Below are positions 52,553-60,337 of a DNA stretch of 64,000 bases, one piece after another (the stretch's first letter is position 1; each line of letters begins with the position of its first letter). Both the position numbers and the translations under genes were made by a program. Location: assembly GCA_903916675.1 (NCBI GenBank), contig CAIWXQ010000001.1, forward strand, positions 126,217 to 190,216, read 5' to 3'. The stretch comes from an uncultured bacterium (GTDB lineage Bacteria; Verrucomicrobiota; Kiritimatiellia; RFP12; CAIWXQ01). The notes under the pieces are model-generated. The model searched no databases. It worked only from the letters and a program-made list of their open reading frames with translations, and was not told the origin of the DNA.

Positions 52553-53568
52553 ATGAAAAAAGAATCGCCATTGTCTTGAGCGCCGCCTCGCTTCTTGGTG
52601 GATGCGCGCATCACCTCACGATGTTGACAGTGAAGGTAACCAACACAGAAGGCGATCCAGTACCCGACGCTACTGTCGTGCTTGGTTGGTACTGGTACGC
52701 CGGCTCGCCTTGGGTGCAAGGCCCGACATACCGAAGTACTGAAGCAACCACCGACACAAACGGCAACCACACCTTCATCGCAGTGACAAGGGGTCGTCTT
52801 GGTCTGTCGGCACTCAAAGAGGGCTACTACAAAACATCTTGGGGGAGTGTTACAAACGATCCGGCAATAGTCCGTATCAGAGCGAAACAACACCCGGTTC
52901 CGATGTATGCGAAGGACGCGCACTTTGACCTCCCAAAAGGAGACGGCGCATTTGGTTACGACATGTTTCAGGGAGACTTGGTGGCCCCATTCGGAGTTGG
53001 TTTGACAACTGATCTCGTCCTGCACGTCGAAACAACTTCAACCAACTGGCGAGGTAGGGTGTATTATCAGTTGCATGGCGATGTTTCCTTTCCCAACAAA
53101 GGCGACGGCATTCAAGACTTTTTCGTTCCAAACCGCGTGCGCCCGACTTCAGCATACGCACTGCCGTTCGAGGCGCCACTAGATGGTTACTACTCAACGT
53201 TGAAAGAAACCAATACTGATAGACAAAATCGTTATCGCGCAGCTGGATATCAGAGATTGACCGACTTTTCACGAACCAACGTCTGGTATTGGACAAATGA
53301 TTACCAACTTGAAGATTATCCCAGGAACTGGGAAGAAGGACTTCACTATTTTCTGAAAGTCAGGTCGCGTGCCGACGGGAGTTCCTGTTTCGGGTTTGTT
53401 CGAGGTGGCATTAGGTTCTCGTACCGTGGTGCTGACATACCCCATGTGGAGTTTCGGTACTACATCAACCCCGACGGAACCAGAAACATCGAATACGATC
53501 CGGCGAGAAACCTGGTCAAGAGGTTCGGCCCTTTCCCTGTTCGCGAATATCAACCGGGATACCCTTAG
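52553..53568 (+). CDS. Cassette-encoded lipoprotein with a frameshift in its start region
   Basis: The continuous frame opens only at a TTG (52576) and gives 330 aa lacking an n-region. However, ATG AAA AAA at 52553 lies upstream, and adding one A to the A6 run (52556-52561) joins it in frame to give MKKRIAIVLSAASLLGGCAH, a perfect lipoprotein signal with lipobox LLGGC. The gene therefore carries a -1 slip in a poly-A tract (error, phase switch or decay). The mature protein starts with a carboxypeptidase-regulatory-like domain (LTVKVTNTEGDPVPDATVVL, TTDTNGNHTFIAV, KEGYYKTSWG). The rest is unrecognised. Base composition is clearly lower in GC than in flanking genes, as in the neighbouring cassettes. 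Confidence 0.7.
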
Positions 53569-53610
53569 AATCAAACCCACAGCAACCGGAAAAAATCGAA
53601 TCTGAGAGAG

Positions 53611-53703
53611 TCAGAACCAAGGCCTGGTGCTGACCGCTGCCAGCGCTGGGTCGGTCGGAGTTGCAGGCAACTACGCATCGGCAGCACAGGCCTGACGTTA
53701 GCT
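53611..53703 (+). other. attC-like integron site D
   Basis: R'' TCAGAAC (53611-53617). The arms AGGCCTGgTGCTGaCCG and CGGCAGCACAGGCCT pair over 15 bp, with the two lower-case bases extrahelical, identical in design to sites A and B. The R' box is GTTAGCT (53697-53703). It opens the next cassette, whose own R'' is GGCTAAC (6/7 complementary). Confidence 0.85.
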
Positions 53704-53713
53704 AGATGAATAG

Positions 53714-54301
53714 ATGAAAATAATACGAACAACTTGCGCACTAGTCATTACCGGCTGTCTGTTTATGGGCGGATGCATGGAGAATATCAGCCAGTTGGAT
53801 GTCGAGTTCGACAAATGCGGATACACGAATGCCGGTGCCCATAAGCCAATCAACATCTGGTGGAAGGCTACCGTTATTGAAGTTACCGACCTCGGAATCT
53901 ACAGAGGCGAAAGATACGAAGGACGCGACAGCATACTCACAGTCGGCTTTATCCAGTTGACGGGTACAATGCAGCGCGTCGTTATCGACACGATCACTCT
54001 AAGTGCTCCAGGCAAGGAGAAGATGCCTGTTTCATTGTTGCTGAGTCCCACGGAATTGACCTTCGTGGAGAAGTCCTTTCCTCTCTTTGACGCGCAAGCA
54101 CCCAAGGACGGACGCGACGTTCAACGGGACTATGCTGAGGTCGAACTCAAGGTAGATCTTGCTCCCAATCGACGTCCATACCATCTCCATATGAAAGGCC
54201 GCTACATTGACCGCGAAGGAAGAAACGCACCCATCAACGTAGAGGAAACGATAAAGGTTAGGCGCATGCGTCAAGTAGAGTGCCTTGGGAGCGGATGTTA
54301 G
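53714..54301 (+). CDS. Cassette-encoded lipoprotein, hypothetical
   Basis: The 195-aa product starts with a lipoprotein signal (CALVITGCLFMGGCMENIS, lipobox MGGC). The mature part is beta-rich, with alternating hydrophobic strands (WKATVIEVTDLGIY, ILTVGFIQLTGTMQRVVIDT, DYAEVELKVDLAPNRRPYHL). No family is recognised. It fills the cassette between site D and site E. Lower GC content than the chromosomal genes supports foreign origin. Confidence 0.72.
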   Translation: MKIIRTTCALVITGCLFMGGCMENISQLDVEFDKCGYTNAGAHKPINIWWKATVIEVTDLGIYRGERYEGRDSILTVGFIQLTGTMQRVVIDTITLSAPGKEKMPVSLLLSPTELTFVEKSFPLFDAQAPKDGRDVQRDYAEVELKVDLAPNRRPYHLHMKGRYIDREGRNAPINVEETIKVRRMRQVECLGSGC

Positions 54302-54316
54302 GGGACAGAAAGGCGA

Positions 54317-54402
54317 GGCTAACCAAGCGATGCGCCAGCAGTCGGTCGCTGGAAGGTAGGAGTCCTTGGATAGGCGGCTGCTGGTGATCGCTGACGTCCG
54401 CG
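54317..54402 (+). other. attC-like integron site E
   Basis: R'' GGCTAAC (54317-54323) begins 16 nt after the stop. The left arm AGCGATgCGCCAGCAGtCGG pairs with the right arm near 54374-54391 (GCGGCTGCTGGTGATCGCT), leaving g and t extrahelical. The R' box is worn (GTCCGCG, 54396-54402). Confidence 0.75.
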
Positions 54403-54541
54403 GCGGATCGGATTACACGCTGAGCCTGACCCAAGCACGCGAGAACTTTCGTGCGTTTGGCGCCTGCCAGAGGAAACACATCGCGAATGTGAATCCACCG
54501 CTGTCGAAAGAACGACACTAATTGGTTCTCCCGCCTTGGCC

Positions 54542-54571
54542 TTGACAAACGTACTGAATATTGTACGCTAT
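54542..54571 (+). promoter_or_regulatory. Promoter and operator-like palindrome of the toxin-antitoxin pair
   Basis: TTGACA (54542-54547) with a candidate -10 TACGCT 16 bp downstream. CGTAC and GTACG (54550-54554 and 54563-54567) form an inverted repeat inside the spacer, where an antitoxin repressor would be expected to bind. AGGAG lies before the antitoxin ATG. Confidence 0.6.
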
Positions 54572-54594
54572 TAAGAACAAGAGGAGACCCTTCC

Positions 54595-54876
54595 ATGACA
54601 CGACTCAATCTCGACGAGGACGTCAAACCCCTGTCCGACTTCCGCTCGAATGTTACTGCCTGCATTCTTCAAACCCGCAGAACAAGGCGCCCACTGGTGA
54701 TTACGCAACACGGCAAATCCGCCGCCGTGCTTCTTGGTGTTTTGGAATATGAGGGGTTGATGCAGAAGATGGAGGTTCTGGAAGACATCCGGCTGGCCGA
54801 ATCACAGCTTGAACAAAACAAAGGCGCGGGGCATGCGCAGGCGCTCAAGCGTGTACTCGCCAAGGTGGCGAAATGA
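54595..54876 (+). CDS. Type II antitoxin, Phd/YefM family
   Basis: The 93-aa product has the Phd/YefM DNA-binding fold: LDEDVKPLSDFRSNVTACIL, RRPLVITQHGKSAAVLLGVL, EYEGLMQKMEVLED. A charged C-terminal helix would wrap the toxin. It should neutralise the ParE-like toxin encoded with a 4-nt overlap and repress its own promoter. It is the first gene of a two-gene integron cassette with its own promoter, as is common for toxin-antitoxin pairs in chromosomal integrons. Confidence 0.9.
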   Translation: MTRLNLDEDVKPLSDFRSNVTACILQTRRTRRPLVITQHGKSAAVLLGVLEYEGLMQKMEVLEDIRLAESQLEQNKGAGHAQALKRVLAKVAK

Positions 54877-55166
54877 ACCTGATCTGGGCGCCGCTGGCCA
54901 TTGATCGGGTCGCAGAGATAGCTGTTTACATCGCGGAAGACAATCCCGTGGCGGCGGAGAAATGGGTCCGCGACGTCTTTGCGCGTACAGGACAACTGGC
55001 TCTTTTCCCGCACAGCGGACGCCACCTTCCGGAGACTACCCGGCGGGATCTTCGCGAGTTGATCTGGGGAAACTACCGCATCATCTATCGCGTCCGACCG
55101 GATCAGGTTGCCATTCTCACCGTCCGGCATACCAAACAGGTGTTGCCTCTCGAAGACTTGAAATAG
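54873..55166 (+). CDS. Type II toxin, ParE/RelE superfamily
   Basis: The 97-aa product overlaps the antitoxin by ATGA. It has the ParE/RelE fold: LIWAPLAIDRVAEIAVYIAE, NPVAAEKWVRDVFARTGQL, LFPHSGRHLPET, REL-IWGNYRIIYRVRPDQV, ILTVRHTKQVLPLED. The subfamily pattern (YRIIYRV, TVRHTKQ) favours ParE-type gyrase poisons over mRNA interferases, but this is an inference. The stop codon touches the R'' box of the next attC-like site. Confidence 0.9.
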   Translation: MNLIWAPLAIDRVAEIAVYIAEDNPVAAEKWVRDVFARTGQLALFPHSGRHLPETTRRDLRELIWGNYRIIYRVRPDQVAILTVRHTKQVLPLEDLK

Positions 55167-55252
55167 GCCCAACAAACGGCTGCTGCCTGCGCCGGCTGTG
55201 GGCCTGTAGACGGTCTGGAGCAAAACGGAGAGGCAGACCCCTGACGTAGGTG
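55167..55252 (+). other. attC-like integron site F
   Basis: R'' GCCCAAC (55167-55173) is identical to that of site A0, and so is most of the following arm (ACGGCTGCTGCCT). The right arm (AGGCAGACCCCTGACG) pairs less well, and the R' box is altered (GTAGGTG). It ends the cassette run; the next gene is chromosomal and on the other strand. Confidence 0.7.
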
Positions 55253-55263
55253 CTGGCCGAACG

Positions 55264-56520
55264 CTACGGCTTCGGCTCGAAGACGGTCACCACGCCAAAT
55301 TCGCCGTCAAAGCCGCCGCGGCGGAAGACTTTTCCGGCGCGCAGGCGGCGGATCGCCTCTTCGAAGCGCGGCGGGGCGTGCGGCGCGAGCGTTTCCACCG
55401 GCGCATCGAGCAGGATCGGCAGTTCCGGCCCGCAGGCGGCCAACAGTTTGTCATAGGCTGCTTTCACCTTCTTGCTGGTGCAGCCGACGTCCAACAGTTC
55501 GCCCAGCAGTTCCGCGAGTGGAATGATGTGTTGGCAGGGGAGTGCGCCGGCCGGCCGGGCGCCCTCCGGGCGGTCTGCCAGCGCCAGCACGCGGTGCAGC
55601 ACGCCCAGCGTCAGCGGTTCGCCGCAGTGCGGGCAGCGGTTCTTCAGCCGCCGGCTTTCCTCCGGCGCGCAGGAGAACTTGCAGGCGCGATGTCCATCGA
55701 GGTGATATTTGCCCTCCTCGGGAAAGAGGTCGATCGTGCCGCCGCAGATGGCGGGATCGCGTTGCCGCAGGCCGTCGAGCAGGACAAAGTAATCCGGCTC
55801 GCCGAAGAAGACATTGGCATTGCGGCCCAGGTTGGCCGGCGAATGCAGGTCGGAGTTGGAGACCAGCGCCACGTGGTCGAGCGAGGAGACGCGCCAGTTC
55901 ATGGGCGGGTCGGACGAGAGGCCGGTTTCCACGGCGAAGATGTGCGGTGCCAGCTCGCCGAAGCATTCTGCCAGCGAGTCGAAACCGGAGCGCGAGCCGA
56001 GCATGGCAAACCACGGCGTCCAGATGTGCGCCGGAACCAGCGCGCAGGCGGGGTTGGCCTCCAGGATGATTTCCAGCAGCTGGCGCGGGTCGAGGCCCAG
56101 GATCGGCCGGCCGTCGGAGCGGATGTTGCCGATGGCATCGAGGCGGGCGTTGATCTTCGCGACGGTCTCCAGGTCCGGCGCGAACACGAGGCTGTGGATC
56201 TTGCGCACGCGGCCGTTGCGCTTGTAGATGCTGCTGATCTCCGTTGAGAGCAGGAACCGCACAGGGGCGCGGCAGGTGGCTGGCAGGTCGCGGTCTGCCG
56301 CGGCTGCGCAGGCGGGGCGCAGCCGGAAGAGGCCGGGCTCGGCAGGGATGAGCCGGGCGGACAACTCGGCGAACCAGCCGGGATGCGTGAAATCGCCGGT
56401 GGCGACCACGCGCACCCCTTTGCGCTGCGCCCAGTGGTGCAAGCCCTCAAGCGTGCAGGCGCGGCTGGTGGCGCGGGAGAAGCGCGAATGCACGTGCAGG
56501 TCGGCGAGGTAGGAGTTCAC
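55264..56520 (-). CDS. PHP-domain nuclease, endonuclease Q family
   Basis: The product is 418 aa. The start is one of two GTGs (56520 preferred, giving VNSYLADLHVHSRFSRATS; 56535 also open). The PHP domain has metal ligands DLHVHSRFSRAT, then VATGDFTHPGWF, LLSTEISSIYKRN, PAHIWTPWFAMLGS and VSNSDLHSPANLGRN. A zinc-finger region with CAPEESRRLKNRCPHCG and a C-terminal helical domain (VKAAYDKLLAACGPELPILL, then EEAIRRLRAGKVFRRGGFDG) follow. This order matches endonuclease Q, which nicks DNA 5' to hypoxanthine, uracil or abasic sites, best known from Thermococcales and some bacteria. It is often misnamed as a UvrD-like helicase. Confidence 0.82.
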   Translation of the reverse strand: MNSYLADLHVHSRFSRATSRACTLEGLHHWAQRKGVRVVATGDFTHPGWFAELSARLIPAEPGLFRLRPACAAAADRDLPATCRAPVRFLLSTEISSIYKRNGRVRKIHSLVFAPDLETVAKINARLDAIGNIRSDGRPILGLDPRQLLEIILEANPACALVPAHIWTPWFAMLGSRSGFDSLAECFGELAPHIFAVETGLSSDPPMNWRVSSLDHVALVSNSDLHSPANLGRNANVFFGEPDYFVLLDGLRQRDPAICGGTIDLFPEEGKYHLDGHRACKFSCAPEESRRLKNRCPHCGEPLTLGVLHRVLALADRPEGARPAGALPCQHIIPLAELLGELLDVGCTSKKVKAAYDKLLAACGPELPILLDAPVETLAPHAPPRFEEAIRRLRAGKVFRRGGFDGEFGVVTVFEPKP

Positions 56521-56569
56521 GGTTTTAGGGTTCACGGTTCAGCGGTTGAGACCAGAACAAACGCGAATA

Positions 56570-56612
56570 TCGCATCGGGGTCGGCGTCGGTATCGGTATC
56601 GGGGTCGAATCA
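56570..56612 (-). repeat. GGTATCG hexamer-stem repeat H, partial copy 2
   Basis: GTCGGTATCGGTATCGGGGT and flanks match the reverse complement of the hexamer half of copy 4 (61700-61738). Only one arm is present. Just before it, 56514-56540 contains a GGTTCACGG direct duplication in which the EndoQ start codons lie. Confidence 0.65.
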
Positions 56613-56645
56613 TGCTCGTGCGCTTCGTTATTTGCGTGGCCAAGA

Positions 56646-56752
56646 AAGTAGGGCGCGGCGTCCTCGCTGCCGCCCGAAAATCGCAGCGCTCGTCTCTTAC
56701 TTCCTTCTCTTGGGCTCGGCGCGGGGACGCGCCGGCCTACTCGTGTTGCGGC
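56646..56752 (-). repeat. GCGTCCTCGC palindromic repeat P, copy 2
   Basis: Inverted copy of 50175-50278, with arms AGTAGGGCGCGGCGTCCTCG and GCGGGGACGCGCCGGCCTAC. It lies between the EndoQ and M3 peptidase genes. Confidence 0.75.
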
Positions 56753-56770
56753 GGGTCCGGCGGCCTCGCC

Positions 56771-58894
56771 CTACCTGTTTACCTGCCCGGCCGGTTGTTG
56801 GAGCCCTGCGTGCCGCAGCAGCGCGTCCACAGTGGGCGGACGACCGCGGAAGGATTGGAAGACGTCCATGGGATGCTGGCCGCCACCGAGCGCCAGAATC
56901 GTGTCGCGGTAGCGGCGGCCAGTGGCGCGGAGGGCTGCCTCGTTGTCGAGCCCGGCTTCCTCGAACGCGGCAAAGGCATCGGCGGAGAGCACTTCCGACC
57001 ACTTGTAGCTGTAGAAGCCGGCGGCATATTCGCCGGCAAACAGATGCGCGAAGCCGCAGAGCATGCGGTCTTCCGGCAGCAAGGGGTATGGCAGCAGCCG
57101 CTTGGCTGCCGCGGTTTTGACCGCGTTGGCATCCGGCCACCCGGGGCGCGGATAGCGCGCATGCAGGTCCATGTCCACGATGCCGTAGCAGAGCTGCATC
57201 AGGGTCATGGTGGCGATCCGGTAGTTGCGCGCGGCGCGGACCTTTTCAAACAGCGCATCCGGCAGTGCGACGCCGGTTTCGACATGGCGGCTCATGCCCT
57301 TCAGGGTCGTGCGCTCGAAGCACCAGTTTTCCATGAACTGGCTGGCGATCTCGATGGCATCCCATTCGATGTTGAGGGTGCCGGAAGCTGCCGGCTCCTC
57401 GATCGTGGTGAGCATGTGCTGCAGCGCGTGGCCGAACTCATGGAACAGTATCCGGATCTCCTCGAAGCGCATCCGCGTCGGGCAATCGCCGGCAGGGACT
57501 GACTGGTTGCAGACCAGCACGGCCATGGGAATCTGCAGGGAGTTGTCCGGCCGCCGGTCGCGGGTGCGGAAGTGGTGCATCCAGGCGCCGCCGCGCTTGG
57601 TGGCCGGGCGGCTGTAGGGATCGAGGAAGAAGCAGGCGATGGGCTCATCCGCTTTACCCGCGGCGTCGTACACGCGGAAGAAGCGCACATCCGGGTGCCA
57701 GACCGGCGCCTCGCCGTCGGCGGCCTCCACGCGGATGCCGAACAGGCGCCCGGCCAGCGCGAACATCCCCTCCAGCACGCGGGGGAACTGGAAATAGGCG
57801 CGCAGTTCGTCTTCGCTGTAGGCATAGCGCGCCTCGCGCAGGCGTTCGGCCCAGAAAAGGAAGTCCCACGGCGCGAGCGACTCCTCCGCAAACCCCTGGC
57901 TGCGCGCGAATGCCTGCAGGTCGGCCATCTCGCGGCGGCCGGGTTCGCGCGCGGCAGCGGCAAGCTCCTCGCTGAACTGGTCCACTGCCGCCACGGAGGG
58001 CGCCATCTTGTTCGACAGGCTGAGGTCGGCGTAGGTGGCGAAGCCGAGCATCTGCGCCATCTCGCGGCGCAGTTCCAGAGTGCGCTCGACAAGGGCGGTG
58101 TTGTCGAATTTTCCGGAAGAGGCCCGGGTGGCGTTGGCGCGGAACAGCTCCTCGCGCAGAGTGCGGTTGCGGCCGTGCTTGAGGAATGGAATGTAGGTGG
58201 CGAAGTCGATCGTGATGCGCCAGGGGCCGGCTTCGGCCGTAGCCTGCGGCTCGCCGGCGTCGCGCGCGGCCTGCGCGGTCGAGGCCAGCAGCGTGGCGGG
58301 CAATCCCTCGGCGTCGCGCGGGTCGCGCATCCAGAGCGAGTAGGCCTTGATCGCGTCGAGCAGGTTGTTGCCGAACTCGGTGTTGAGCCTGGCCAGCTCC
58401 TGCTGGATGACGTTGAAGCGTTCGCGGGCCGCACCTGCGAGTCCCACGCCGGACTGTTCGGTGTTGCGGATGGCGGTCTCCAGAATGCGGCGACGCGAGC
58501 CGGAGAGCCGTCTGTCGCGCTGGTCAGCCTCGCGCAGCGCCAGGTAGCCCTTGTAGAGGGCGGGACTCTGCGCCACGCGCAGGCCGAACATCACGATTTC
58601 CGGCTGCAGCGCATCATGCGCCTGGCGCCAGCCATCGCTGTTCATGACGCTCAGGAGGTGACTGACCACGTTCCAGGCATCGTTGAGCGGCTCAGTGGCG
58701 CGAACCAGCGGGTCCATGAGCCCTTCCCACGTCGGCTGGTACGAATGTTCCAGCCGGTCGATCGTGGCTGTCGCCTCAGCCAGCAGGGCGCGCAGCGCAG
58801 GCTCCGCATGTTCCGGCTGCATGCAAGCGAACGCGGGATGAAAGGGGATACGGTAGAGGGGGTTGTTGTTCATGAGGGGCAGGGCATTCATCAT
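56771..58894 (-). CDS. M3-family oligopeptidase (oligopeptidase A-like)
   Basis: The 707-aa zinc metallopeptidase has the HExxH site in RILFHEFGHALQHMLTTIEE (near residue 482) and the downstream glutamate in a NIEWDAIEIASQFMENW context, typical of M3A enzymes (PrlC/OpdA/Dcp). The long helical N-terminal half (FACMQPEHAEPALRALLAEA) fits the clamshell fold. It probably degrades cytoplasmic peptides of up to about 20 residues, including cleaved signal peptides. Length is near the family norm of 680 aa. The ATG at 58894 has no clear Shine-Dalgarno; ATG 58873 is possible. Confidence 0.93.
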   Translation of the reverse strand: MMNALPLMNNNPLYRIPFHPAFACMQPEHAEPALRALLAEATATIDRLEHSYQPTWEGLMDPLVRATEPLNDAWNVVSHLLSVMNSDGWRQAHDALQPEIVMFGLRVAQSPALYKGYLALREADQRDRRLSGSRRRILETAIRNTEQSGVGLAGAARERFNVIQQELARLNTEFGNNLLDAIKAYSLWMRDPRDAEGLPATLLASTAQAARDAGEPQATAEAGPWRITIDFATYIPFLKHGRNRTLREELFRANATRASSGKFDNTALVERTLELRREMAQMLGFATYADLSLSNKMAPSVAAVDQFSEELAAAAREPGRREMADLQAFARSQGFAEESLAPWDFLFWAERLREARYAYSEDELRAYFQFPRVLEGMFALAGRLFGIRVEAADGEAPVWHPDVRFFRVYDAAGKADEPIACFFLDPYSRPATKRGGAWMHHFRTRDRRPDNSLQIPMAVLVCNQSVPAGDCPTRMRFEEIRILFHEFGHALQHMLTTIEEPAASGTLNIEWDAIEIASQFMENWCFERTTLKGMSRHVETGVALPDALFEKVRAARNYRIATMTLMQLCYGIVDMDLHARYPRPGWPDANAVKTAAAKRLLPYPLLPEDRMLCGFAHLFAGEYAAGFYSYKWSEVLSADAFAAFEEAGLDNEAALRATGRRYRDTILALGGGQHPMDVFQSFRGRPPTVDALLRHAGLQQPAGQVNR

Positions 58895-58904
58895 TGGGAG
58901 AAAA

Positions 58905-58946
58905 CGGGAACCGCAGAATATCGAATATTGAACCGCAGAATCAGGA
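58905..58946 (+). repeat. GAATATCGAAT-type dispersed repeat, copy 2
   Basis: ACCGCAGAATATCGAATATT and AACCGCAGAATCAGGAAGGG match the run at 6812-6850. Confidence 0.7.
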
Positions 58947-60050
58947 AGGGAGGGCAGGTGCTTTCTTCCCGCCTTTCAGCTTTTCGATTCCTTTCCCGAT
59001 ATTCTGCGGGCTCGTTGTCTCCCCACTGGTGACTGGCGACTGGCCACTGGCCGCTGATTCTCTCAGCCATTCCTCGACGATCTTTCGCACCTGCGCCTTG
59101 GCTTCCAGGAGCGGTGCGGGGATGGTGCAGCCGGCTGCGCGAATGTGCCCGCCGCCGTGGTAGCGGAGCGCGAGGCGGGTGGCGTCGAGCGGCTCGCGGG
59201 TGCGGATGCTGAGGCGCGTCACGCCCTCCTCGCCGGCCTGGTAGAAGAGGAGGGCCAGGAGGCTGTTGCGCAGCGAACGGGGGATTTCAATGAGGTCCTC
59301 GGCTTCGGTTTTGGTGCATCCGGCGGCGGCGAAGTCGTCGCGGGTCAGCGTGATGACGCCGATGCGGTCGTCGGCCCAGGTTTCGAGGCTCTGGAAGGCG
59401 CGGCGCTTGAGCTCAAGGACCTTGCGCTCGAACGAGCCGTAGAGGCGGTCGTTGATCCAGGCGGTGCGCACGCCGTACCGCAGAAGGTCGGCGCCGCAGC
59501 GCAGCGTGCGGGGGGTGGTCAGGTCATAGGCAAAACGGCCGGTGTCGGTGATGACGCCGACCCAGAGCGCCTCGGCTGCGGCGCGGTCGAGCGGCCAGCG
59601 GGCATGGCGGATCAGGCGCCAGATCATCTCGGAGGTCGAGCCCATGCGGGGCTCGATCCAGTTGATCTGTCCGAAGCGCGGGTTGGTGCGATGGTGGTCG
59701 ATGTTGGCGACAGGCAGGCGCTGGAGCAGCGGCTGCAGTGGTTCGGGGATGCGGTCGGCCGTGCCAGCGTCGAGGCAGACGATGGCTGTGGCAGGGAGCT
59801 TGGCGGCTTCAGCCGGGGTGACGACGGCCTCGCTCCCCTCAAGGAAATTGACAAGCCCAAGCTCGGCAGGGTCGGCCGCGACAACAGCCGGCTGCCCCTG
59901 GAGCGTCAGCGTGCGCGCCAGGCCGAGCGCGGCGCCGAAGGCGTCGCCATCCGGACGCATGTGGCCGGCGATCAATTTCAAGCCGGGCTGCTGCAGGAAG
60001 GCTGCCAGTTGCGGCAGGAGGGCGCGGGCGCTGGATGGCGAGGAAGGCAT
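58941..60050 (-). CDS. DHH-family phosphoesterase, NrnA-like
   Basis: The 369-aa product (ATG at 60050; the ORF opens at 60149) has DHH motifs GHMRPDGDAFGAALGLART, VCLDAGTADRIPEP, NIDHHRTNPRFGQINW and ITDTGRFAYDLTT. A DHHA1 domain with YHGGGHIRAAGCTIPAP follows. This is the pattern of NrnA, which degrades short RNA oligonucleotides and dephosphorylates pAp. The last 34 residues (GQSPVTSGETTSPQNIGKG onward) derive from two dispersed repeats at 59027-59061 and 58960-59010 and look acquired. It is convergent with the delta-subunit gene's upstream repeat region and precedes the M3 peptidase on the minus strand. Confidence 0.9.
   Translation of the reverse strand: MPSSPSSARALLPQLAAFLQQPGLKLIAGHMRPDGDAFGAALGLARTLTLQGQPAVVAADPAELGLVNFLEGSEAVVTPAEAAKLPATAIVCLDAGTADRIPEPLQPLLQRLPVANIDHHRTNPRFGQINWIEPRMGSTSEMIWRLIRHARWPLDRAAAEALWVGVITDTGRFAYDLTTPRTLRCGADLLRYGVRTAWINDRLYGSFERKVLELKRRAFQSLETWADDRIGVITLTRDDFAAAGCTKTEAEDLIEIPRSLRNSLLALLFYQAGEEGVTRLSIRTREPLDATRLALRYHGGGHIRAAGCTIPAPLLEAKAQVRKIVEEWLRESAASGQSPVTSGETTSPQNIGKGIEKLKGGKKAPALPS
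59027..59061 (+). repeat. CACTGGTGACTGGCGACTGG tandem repeat in the nrnA-like 3' end
   Basis: Units CACTGGTGA, CTGGCGA and CTGGCCACTGG are in tandem, read through in frame by the phosphoesterase gene to give GQSPVTSGE. A repeat of this style is familiar from other environmental bacterial genomes. Confidence 0.6.
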
Positions 60051-60149
60051 GCCCAACAGGATAACCGCTGGACGTGGCAGGTGTCGAGGGAGAGGCGGTT
60101 CGCGGTTTAGGCAGAAGGCTGTCAGGGATGGTGTGGCCGCGGAAGGCAT

Positions 60150-60254
60150 TTGGGGTCGCTATCGGTATCGAAAAGCGGCTGTTCTGGCCGTCGAATCAGC
60201 GGATTCAGCACAAGCGGTCGACCCCGATACCGACTACCGACGCCGACTCCGGTA
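60150..60254 (+). repeat. GGTATCG hexamer-stem repeat H, copy 3 (diverged)
   Basis: GGGGTCGCTATCGGTATCG on the left and CGACCCCGATACCGACTACC on the right face each other around a unique 45-bp centre. The common head seen in copies 1 and 4 is missing. A CCTAACAGCCTTCCCT motif at 60277-60292 echoes the start of repeat L. Confidence 0.65.
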
Positions 60255-60337
60255 TGATTTGCATGCTTACCTTTGCCTAACAGCCTTCCCTGACAAGACA
60301 CTTGCCACGTGCTGCGCGGCGGCCTACTCTTACTGGC

